In this document: positions 14,941 to 20,392 of the stretch, piece after piece
Layout: the number at the start of each line of letters is the position of its first letter
How positions within the stretch are numbered: position 1 is the first letter of the stretch
IMG/VR virus record: IMGVR_UViG_3300042486_000368
Location: 1-20,392 of that record
DNA length: 20,392 nucleotides
Direction: 5' to 3' (one strand)
Source: a virus
Made by a program: the position numbers and the translations under genes
Notes under the pieces: generated by a model
The model's database searches: none
What the model was told of the DNA's origin: nothing
What the model saw: only the letters and a program-made list of their open reading frames with translations

Positions 14941-16827
14941 TCAATCTTCGGCGGCTTCCTGCTCGGTCTCGCGGCCAAGGATTTTAAGCATGAAGGCAAA
15001 CACCGTCGCCATCGCCTCGCAGTCGAGAAGGTGGTTCGGCCGTTTCTGGATCCGCGACCATTGCCACTTGTCGCCGTCCTTGATCCGCATCTCGGATTCC
15101 ATCTGGCTCAGGTACGCGATCTTCTTTTCGTCGTTGTCGACCTCGGCGAGAGCCTCGACCGGCACCTCCCATGTCGGGCCTCGGCTTGGATCTTGATTGC
15201 GGCGGATCCGCGAGAGGGCGTCTTTGATGTTGAGGTTCGACCAGTAGAACATCTGGGCGACTTTGCCTGCCGAGCAGTTGATCGAGCGCTTCGGAGAATA
15301 GAATCGGTCGAGTGACTTGACCCGGACGCCGACGCCGAGGCGTTGCTTTAGTCGGTGAGTCCATGTGGCCTTCCTGTCACCCATCAAGGCGACCCAGCCA
15401 TGCTCGGCGCAGCGTTGGTAGACCTCGTAGGAGTTGAATCCGGCATCGACGCCGACGAGCGAGGATGAAACGCGGTACTTTTCCTGCTGTTCGAGCAACT
15501 CTTCCCAGGTGTGGGCTGTTCCCCAGTCGATCCGGCGGCTGGATCCATCAGGACTCCACTGCGTGATCAGCCACCAGAAGTGATCCATTTGAACATCCAC
15601 CGTCATCACGCGCAGCCGAACCGGCGGATCGTCATCCTCATCCGGCACCCGGATTTTGCCACCGATGATCGCGCCTTCCTTTTCCCAGGCTAAATCGCCG
15701 CGCGCGTAGGTGCTGTCGGTGATCTTGATCGAGAAATCCTCGGTGTATTCGGTGAACGGAAGAGCGAGACGCTTCTGCCAGAAGATTTTCAACTGCTCCA
15801 TGTCGCCGGTGCGTGCCGATGACTTCGCTCGAAGGTAAATCTCGGCGAGGTTGCCCCATGATCCCGCGCAGAGGCCATTCCAATGGAAGCCGACATTCGA
15901 CTTCGCTGCTCCGGGGTTCTGGGAGACATAACGCGCGCCGTTCATAGGGTTGTTGAGCTCACGCCGTGATCGGTCGGTATCGGGAAAGCGGGTGCCACAC
16001 TCGCAGAACATTTCGGTGGTCTCGCGGACCCGCTCGTAATCCCACGCGCCATCTTCGAGGCGGCAATCCTTCGACCATTCGATGTTTTCCCATTTCCATG
16101 GCTGCGTCGTCTTGCAGCTCGGGCATCGCCAGCACCATTCACGCTGGTCGGTCGATCGAAATTTCCGATCGGTGTCGTCGTCGACCTCACCGGCCTGCGA
16201 CACGAAGAACCTTTTTCCCAGCCACCCGAAGGCGGTGACCCGCGCCTCGGCCTCGGCCATGTGACCGGATGGCCAGCGCCATGTCTCATCGCCGATCAAC
16301 CAGCGGATCGATCTCCTTTGAAGGTTGGTCTTGGAGTGAGCACCGAGCACCCAGCCAGTCATGCCGTTGAGAAATGCGACCGAGTTGCGCTTGAGCTTGT
16401 GCCTTTCGGTCCCTTGCTGGCGCGGGAGGATTTCCCGAATCGGCGCGCATTGCTTCCAGAGCACCTGCAAGCGGTTTTCCATCTGATCTTTGGCGTCTGA
16501 GTCTGTCTGGTCGAGCCAGAGCATCGGTCCGGGCGCATTCGCCGCGATCCAGCAGGATCCAAGCTCGGCGGTCATGGTTTTGCCCGCCTGAATTGCCGCG
16601 ATGATCGAAACCAGCGAAACCGACGGATCTGCCAGCGCCTCCAATGGTTCGCGGATCCATGGTGTGTTGCCTGATTGGAACCCACCGGGTATCGGCGAGT
16701 ACGGAATCGACTCGATGTGATCCTCGCACCACTGCCACGGCGGGCGGCGGTCGGTGATCACATGGCCGGCCCGCAGGATGTTATCGAGCAGGTCGGTCGT
16801 CGGATTTTTTTCGTCCTCTGGTTTCAA
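14941..16827 (-). CDS. Terminase large subunit (GpA family), 628 aa
   Basis: This is the ATP-driven packaging motor and nuclease that cuts concatemeric phage DNA. Walker A-like AAIQAGKT lies at 77-84 and Walker B IRWLIGDE at 174-181, with the catalytic carboxylate E181. A zinc-ribbon-like set (C232, C235, C238, then C275 and C277) follows the ATPase domain, a feature of the GpA family. The nuclease half includes VMTVDVQ (D411) and LVGVDAGF (D461). The start appears to be TTG at 16827, overlapping the small-terminase gene by 47 bases; no ATG or GTG fits better because an in-frame stop lies just upstream. The lambda-like family suggests cos-type packaging, but no cos site could be identified in the window. 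Confidence 0.92.
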   Translation of the reverse strand: MKPEDEKNPTTDLLDNILRAGHVITDRRPPWQWCEDHIESIPYSPIPGGFQSGNTPWIREPLEALADPSVSLVSIIAAIQAGKTMTAELGSCWIAANAPGPMLWLDQTDSDAKDQMENRLQVLWKQCAPIREILPRQQGTERHKLKRNSVAFLNGMTGWVLGAHSKTNLQRRSIRWLIGDETWRWPSGHMAEAEARVTAFGWLGKRFFVSQAGEVDDDTDRKFRSTDQREWCWRCPSCKTTQPWKWENIEWSKDCRLEDGAWDYERVRETTEMFCECGTRFPDTDRSRRELNNPMNGARYVSQNPGAAKSNVGFHWNGLCAGSWGNLAEIYLRAKSSARTGDMEQLKIFWQKRLALPFTEYTEDFSIKITDSTYARGDLAWEKEGAIIGGKIRVPDEDDDPPVRLRVMTVDVQMDHFWWLITQWSPDGSSRRIDWGTAHTWEELLEQQEKYRVSSSLVGVDAGFNSYEVYQRCAEHGWVALMGDRKATWTHRLKQRLGVGVRVKSLDRFYSPKRSINCSAGKVAQMFYWSNLNIKDALSRIRRNQDPSRGPTWEVPVEALAEVDNDEKKIAYLSQMESEMRIKDGDKWQWSRIQKRPNHLLDCEAMATVFAFMLKILGRETEQEAAED

Positions 16828-17458
16828 GTTTTGGGATCTGCTTTTGCTCGCCGGAATTCATGATCGCGATGTACTCGTCGACCACTCGGGCATTTTCTTT
16901 ACGGATGTCGACCGCATCTCTGCCGACCAGCAGCGGCGGCAATTCGTTTTCGAGCTTGTTCCGAAGCAGGGCGTTTGCCTGTCCGATGTGATAGAACCAG
17001 CGCTCACGCACCGCGTCGATCGGGACGAACTGCCCCTTGCGAACCAGCACCTTGAGCTCGCGGTCCTCGACCTCGGCGAAGAGTTTCCGCAGGCGAAGCT
17101 CGGCCTCGTCGGGCGTTTCGGATTGCCCTTTGGCCGCGAGCCCCTCGGCCTTGATGAAGGCCACCCACTTGAGGACATCATGGGTTCCGTTCGACCTCGG
17201 CTTCGGCGATCCCGGCTTCTTCTTCCAAACATCGACGGTCTGGCGAGCAACTCCCAAAACCTCGGCGAGCTCGACCCAGCTTTTCGCGGTCTTTTTGATC
17301 TCGGTGACATCCTCGATCGGCTTGTCGGCTTTGGCTTTGTAGTCCTCGATCTGCGACCAGTCATCGCGTGAAAGCGTCTTGCCCTCCTTGAGCTTTTTGA
17401 GGATGTTGGCCACATTCGCTTTGCGGATGCGGCTGTACTGTTCAGAGTTGATGTCCAT
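16781..17458 (-). CDS. Terminase small subunit (Nu1-like), 225 aa
   Basis: The small subunit recognises phage DNA and loads the motor. It directly precedes the large subunit and overlaps it. A helix-turn-helix lies at residues 58-80 (KSWVELAEVLGVARQTVDVW), followed by a lysine/proline wing (KKKPGSPKPRSNGTHDVLKW) that resembles the winged helix of lambda Nu1. Residues 118-175 form a long helical region (ELRLRKLFAEVEDRELKVLV), the usual oligomerisation part and binding surface for the large subunit. The C-terminus is basic (LETRGRKKSDDRPAR). The start ATG follows a 52-base gap containing two TTGAC elements (17464 and 17485) and no clear -10 box; this gap could hold a promoter or binding site. 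Confidence 0.85.
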   Translation of the reverse strand: MDINSEQYSRIRKANVANILKKLKEGKTLSRDDWSQIEDYKAKADKPIEDVTEIKKTAKSWVELAEVLGVARQTVDVWKKKPGSPKPRSNGTHDVLKWVAFIKAEGLAAKGQSETPDEAELRLRKLFAEVEDRELKVLVRKGQFVPIDAVRERWFYHIGQANALLRNKLENELPPLLVGRDAVDIRKENARVVDEYIAIMNSGEQKQIPKLETRGRKKSDDRPAR

Positions 17459-17510
17459 GGCTTGTCAACTGACCGAGGTGTAAGGTCAAAAAGAGTTTTC
17501 TCACGTTTTT

Positions 17511-18266
17511 TCAATGTAGGTCCGCAAAGCCGCGCCCTCGGACCCCTCCCTTAAAAGATTCCTTATGGTCTTTTGAGTAGTGTTCAGCGAGCTCATCTAT
17601 CCATGTCCGGTGGAAATCAAAAACCTGTTGGTCGTTCCAGATTGCGAACTGCTCGACATTATCGGAGGACCGGAGGTTGGCTGATCCAGCGATCACAAAG
17701 TAGTCAGGATCCTGTGCAATCAGAATCACTTTGGTGTGGTTCCGTGTGATGGTTGGCGGATGCCCCAGTATCTGACAGACTCGGGCGAATGTGCTCTCGG
17801 CATCAACGCTGGCGAAATAGTGCGAGACCATGATTTTGAGATCTTGAATCAGTCCCTTAGCTTTTAATTCAGCGAGCATCTTGGCATTCCCTTCACTCAT
17901 GCCGAGCGTGGTGATTTGAACTAAGCTGGCCGGTTTGCCTCTGAGGATGACCGGGATCATATCACCTGCCACAAAATTACCGCGCACGACTGCGTGTGTG
18001 GTGTCTCCGGTCTCTGGAAGGTAGGCGAGAACCTGTTTGGCATTCTCTGGCTTGATGTACCTTTTGACTCCTCTTCTTTTGCTTTTGTCTTTTGCCTCTG
18101 CTTCGTGAAATTGTTGGTGGAAGTGGTTTTTCTTTAATGGGAAGAGCCCTGGGGGCGGTTCCTTTGATTCGATTTCGCTAAATTCTAAATCTTCAATGTC
18201 TTCGAGTCCCAGATTTGTGTCGAGGACCGAAAGGTCAAAGTCGCCTGGGGATTCGATTTTCATCAT
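17511..18266 (-). CDS. PLD-superfamily nuclease-like protein, 251 aa
   Basis: A single HKD-type active site is visible near the C-terminus: NHTK (H177, K179) and, after an acidic spacer, AGSANLRSSDN (S195, N197), the pattern HxK...D...GS.N. Proteins with one such motif act as dimers, as nucleases or phospholipases. The middle contains a fold-like section (LVQITTLGMSEGNAKMLAEL, KIMVSHYF). The first 70 residues are low-complexity, acidic then basic. The frame opens at 18305, but ATG 18266, overlapping the methyltransferase stop as ATGA, is the likely start. The gene lies between a DNA methyltransferase and the terminase, so a DNA-processing, packaging or restriction-like role is more plausible than lipid hydrolysis. 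From memory, similar proteins occur beside phage terminases. Confidence 0.75.
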   Translation of the reverse strand: MMKIESPGDFDLSVLDTNLGLEDIEDLEFSEIESKEPPPGLFPLKKNHFHQQFHEAEAKDKSKRRGVKRYIKPENAKQVLAYLPETGDTTHAVVRGNFVAGDMIPVILRGKPASLVQITTLGMSEGNAKMLAELKAKGLIQDLKIMVSHYFASVDAESTFARVCQILGHPPTITRNHTKVILIAQDPDYFVIAGSANLRSSDNVEQFAIWNDQQVFDFHRTWIDELAEHYSKDHKESFKGGVRGRGFADLH

Positions 18267-19552
18267 GCGAGGCGCTTGGGTTCTTTGCCGGTGGCGTCGG
18301 CCCACCGTTGGATCGCCACGGCCACATATCCTGGGTTTAGCTCAATCGCGCGGCATTTGCGGCCAAGCTGCTCGCAGGCGATGATGGTGGTTCCGCTGCC
18401 CGAGAAGGGCTCATACACAAATTCGCTGTCGTGGTTGCGGATTGGGCGAGCCATGCACTCGACTGGCTTTTGGGTACTGTGGCCGGTTTCTGATTTTGTC
18501 GGCTTGGGGATTTCCCAGAGAGTGCTCTTGTCTCCACGAATGGCGTAGACTCGTTTTGCTTGGTCTTTTGCAATAAAAACCAGTTCGTCTGGTCGCGTGA
18601 CATCTTGGATGTTTTTGAATAGCGTTGTCTGGGTTCGGTCCTCAGTGAACTTGGCGTTTTGTCCTTTTCTCACCGCATACCAGCACGGCTCATGTTGATG
18701 GTGGTAGTTTCCGCGCGAAATAAGCAAACTCCCTTTTGCCCAGATAATAAGATTTCTTAACACGAAATCCGAAGCAATAAGGCTGTCAGCAACGGTGGGG
18801 GAAAATGATCCTGCGTGCCAAATGTAGGCGACGGCTCCGGGGAATAAATCCCAGGCCGGCTGCCAATCCGCCCGGTCATCGTTTAAGACTTTTCCAATAG
18901 CACCCGCTCCCTTCCCGGCTTCCTCACGCCAGTTGGCATCATACTCAACGCCGTATGGCGGGTCGGTGACCATGAGGTGCGGCTTGTCACCGTTGAGAAG
19001 AGTTTGGACTGTTTTTTTATCTGTGGAGTCACCGCAAATAATACGGTGGTCTCCAAGTTCCCAAAGTTGGCCGATCTCGATCCCCCACTTAGCACAAAGT
19101 TCCTCCGCGAGGTCGATTTTGGGCTCGGCATCGACGGGGGTTTTTTCTTCAGCTTCGATGTTCAAGTTGGCAAAGTCTTCAGCGCTAAAACCTATTTCTG
19201 AAATATCCATTCCGAGGGATCCAAGCTCCGATAGTTCGAGCTTCAGCATTTCCTCATCCCACCCGCCGCCGATCTCGGCGAGGCGGTTGTCGGCGAGGAT
19301 GTAGGCTCGGCGCTGGGTGTCGGTGAGGTGACCGAGGCGGATGCAAGGGACGGTTTCGAGAGAAAGCGATTGCGCTGCCATCACTCGCCCATGACCGGCG
19401 ATGATGCCGTTGTCCTTGTCGATCAAGACGGGGTTGTTGAATCCGAACTCGCGGATTGAACCGGCGATCTTGGAGACCTGCGCAGCGTCGTGCTTCTTGG
19501 CATTCCGCGCGTAGGGGATCAATTTGTTGGTTGGGATTTGCTCGATTTTCAT
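18263..19552 (-). CDS. ParB-domain / beta-class DNA methyltransferase fusion, 429 aa
   Basis: Residues 1-95 form a ParB N-terminal (ParBc/sulfiredoxin-like) domain: IPTNKLIPYARNAKKH, then GIIAGHGRVMAA (49-60) and LADNRLAEIGGGWDEE. Residues about 165-429 are an N4/N6 DNA methyltransferase, with TDPPYGVEYD (D197-Y200), HSTQKPVE (358-365) and EPFSGSGTTI (381-390, SAM-binding). The order DPPY, TQKP, then FSGSGTT is that of the beta class. It would methylate adenine-N6 or cytosine-N4; the target is unknown. Phages use such enzymes to evade restriction or alter expression. The start ATG overlaps the preceding stop as ATGA and has GGAGAG before it, the best ribosome site in the window. The middle of the gene is AT-rich while both ends are GC-rich. 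Confidence 0.9.
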   Translation of the reverse strand: MKIEQIPTNKLIPYARNAKKHDAAQVSKIAGSIREFGFNNPVLIDKDNGIIAGHGRVMAAQSLSLETVPCIRLGHLTDTQRRAYILADNRLAEIGGGWDEEMLKLELSELGSLGMDISEIGFSAEDFANLNIEAEEKTPVDAEPKIDLAEELCAKWGIEIGQLWELGDHRIICGDSTDKKTVQTLLNGDKPHLMVTDPPYGVEYDANWREEAGKGAGAIGKVLNDDRADWQPAWDLFPGAVAYIWHAGSFSPTVADSLIASDFVLRNLIIWAKGSLLISRGNYHHQHEPCWYAVRKGQNAKFTEDRTQTTLFKNIQDVTRPDELVFIAKDQAKRVYAIRGDKSTLWEIPKPTKSETGHSTQKPVECMARPIRNHDSEFVYEPFSGSGTTIIACEQLGRKCRAIELNPGYVAVAIQRWADATGKEPKRLA

Positions 19553-20292
19553 ATCTCTCCGATTTTGTAAGTGTCGCGGATTTTCTTGATGTCTTCGTCG
19601 TACTCATTGGCCACGACATAGTTTTGGCCAGTGGCGATCTTCTGTCCCACATAGGCGTGAAACTCCACAACCGGCAGCAGGTCTTTGTGCAGCGAGTAAA
19701 GCATCTCCTCGTCGACCTCATCGAACCATCCAGCATCTTCGAGGGAGCGGCGGAACACACAGAGCCGGTTCACATGCGGAATGGCGTTGTCGATACCTCC
19801 GCCGGTCGGCTTCTCCATGTCCTCCTTGGTAGCCACGCGGCCGAGCTTGATGGACTTGCGTAGCATGTCGCCGCTCATCTCCTTCTTGGCCGCTGTCTCT
19901 AGCCACATCGATTGGTCGTCAGGGTTTTTGAGTGATGCGACTGCCCGGTGATGGTCAAACGACAGGCGCTCTTTGCGGATGGTGAGTGGCACATTCTTGG
20001 CGACGAGGGCGACACGCATCAGCGTGCTCACCTCCAACCTCGTGAGGTTGCTGGCGCGAACATAGTCGAATGATCCCGTGGTGGATTTTACCCAGTTGAT
20101 GGCATCACCGATGATCCATGTGGATGATTCCCGCATCTTGGCGGCTTTGACGAGGATGTCCTCGATCTCGACCATATCGGGCGCCTCATCGCCGAAGACC
20201 AGTCCGGTCGGAGTTGCGGTGATGCGCGGTGTTTCAAATCCCGGTAGCGATGGATTGCTGCGGGCGACTTCGGTGATGATTTCAGTGTCCAT
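19549..20292 (-). CDS. ParB-HTH-like protein of unknown function, 247 aa
   Basis: I do not recognise a named family. Residues about 75-150 have the pattern of a ParB/KorB-type helix-turn-helix: LTRLEVSTLMRVALVAKNVP, followed by RKERLSFDHHRAVASLKNPD, then WLETAAKKEMSGDMLRKSIK. The form LSF.HH..VA.L......WL..A...... resembles a helical module in phage and plasmid ParB-like proteins. The N-terminus is acidic, and the C-terminal 80 residues contain an aromatic and acidic segment (DAGWFDEVDEEMLYSLHKDL). The ATG at 20292 overlaps the end of an upstream frame by 11 bases. It is translationally coupled to the ParB-domain methyltransferase, so the two may act together in DNA binding. Function is unproven. 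Confidence 0.6.
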   Translation of the reverse strand: MDTEIITEVARSNPSLPGFETPRITATPTGLVFGDEAPDMVEIEDILVKAAKMRESSTWIIGDAINWVKSTTGSFDYVRASNLTRLEVSTLMRVALVAKNVPLTIRKERLSFDHHRAVASLKNPDDQSMWLETAAKKEMSGDMLRKSIKLGRVATKEDMEKPTGGGIDNAIPHVNRLCVFRRSLEDAGWFDEVDEEMLYSLHKDLLPVVEFHAYVGQKIATGQNYVVANEYDEDIKKIRDTYKIGEI

Positions 20293-20392
20293 GGATCTCT
20301 AATTTTTGTTTTTGTACGGAAAGGATTCGGGCCTGCTGGTACGCCTTGCGTGCGTGTCCACTTCTCATGGCACGGTATGGCTTGATCTTGAG
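20282..20392 (-). CDS. C-terminal end of an upstream gene, 36 codons, 5' part off right edge
   Basis: A minus-strand frame enters at the right window edge and runs without a stop to TGA at 20284-20282, overlapping the start of the next gene by 11 bases. The visible residues are strongly basic (AMRSGHARKAYQQARILSVQ, then KQKLEIHGH). One of the other two frames stops early in this stretch and the other gives unconvincing sequence. The open frame and the stop/start overlap, which matches the rest of the cluster, suggest a real gene end, but the piece is too short to name. Confidence 0.4.
   Translation of the reverse strand, partial: LKIKPYRAMRSGHARKAYQQARILSVQKQKLEIHGH

Noticed and set aside
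16754-17371. 205-aa plus-strand frame opposite the small terminase
   Set aside because: Complementary reading of a supported gene; the sequence has no recognisable domain.
17459-17510. Promoter for the packaging operon from TTGACC/TTGACA in the gap before the small terminase
   Set aside because: No acceptable -10 box at 16-18 bases from either hexamer, and the downstream hexamer is too close to the ATG. Reported instead as part of the repeated TTGAC pattern.
17459-17510. cos site near the terminase genes
   Set aside because: A GpA-family terminase suggests a cos site, but I could not recognise nicking-site symmetry or repeated binding sites in the short gap.
17490-17512. Possible terminator after the PLD gene (GAG AAAA CTC followed by TTTTT)
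   Set aside because: The stem has only three GC-containing pairs and an interrupted A/T extension, too weak to call.

Overview
The window looks like the late (packaging, head and tail) region of a temperate or lytic siphovirus or prophage. All supported genes lie on the minus strand and are transcribed from high to low coordinates, tightly packed with many 4-base stop/start overlaps. Gene order follows the lambda plan: small terminase, large terminase (GpA family), gpW-like joiner, lambda-type portal, S49 head protease with a possible nested scaffold, major capsid protein, neck and tail-terminator proteins, tail tube-like proteins, G/GT tail chaperone with a frameshift site, tape measure, tail-tip proteins and a fibre. 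The host cannot be fixed from sequence. The moderately high GC, weak Shine-Dalgarno signals and Ig-like/beta-repeat fibre domains would fit Verrucomicrobiota or Planctomycetota, but this is a low-confidence inference.

Layout, in transcription order. (1) 20392-17511 is an accessory/DNA-processing block: the end of an unidentified gene, a ParB-HTH-like protein, a ParB-domain/DNA methyltransferase fusion, and a PLD-family nuclease-like protein. (2) 17458-10724 is packaging and capsid. (3) A strong intrinsic terminator at 10660-10696 separates the capsid block from the neck and tail genes. (4) 10642-7425 holds connector, tail terminator, two tandem paralogous small beta proteins, one unknown protein, the chaperone pair with a lambda-identical slippery heptamer, and a basic protein of unknown role. 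(5) 7400-1 holds a short tape measure (587 aa), a block of unrecognised tail-tip proteins, a 798-aa fibre-like protein and the start of an Ig-domain protein that leaves the window on the left.

How it works together: TerS/TerL would package DNA through the portal into a shell built from the capsid protein on a scaffold and matured by the S49 protease. The neck proteins would close the head. Tube-like proteins would assemble around the tape measure with help from G/GT, and the tail-tip and fibre proteins would attach to the host. The methyltransferase probably protects phage DNA from host restriction. The most notable signals are the G GGA AAG frameshift site, the in-frame nested scaffold start, a recurrent TTGAC element 14-19 bases before start codons, the paralogous tube-like pair, a ParB fold apparently split over two adjacent genes, and strong GC mosaicism inside the methyltransferase. 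No tRNA, rRNA, CRISPR array, insertion sequence or integrase was seen. No gap between genes exceeds 60 bases except the 81-base stretch that holds the terminator.
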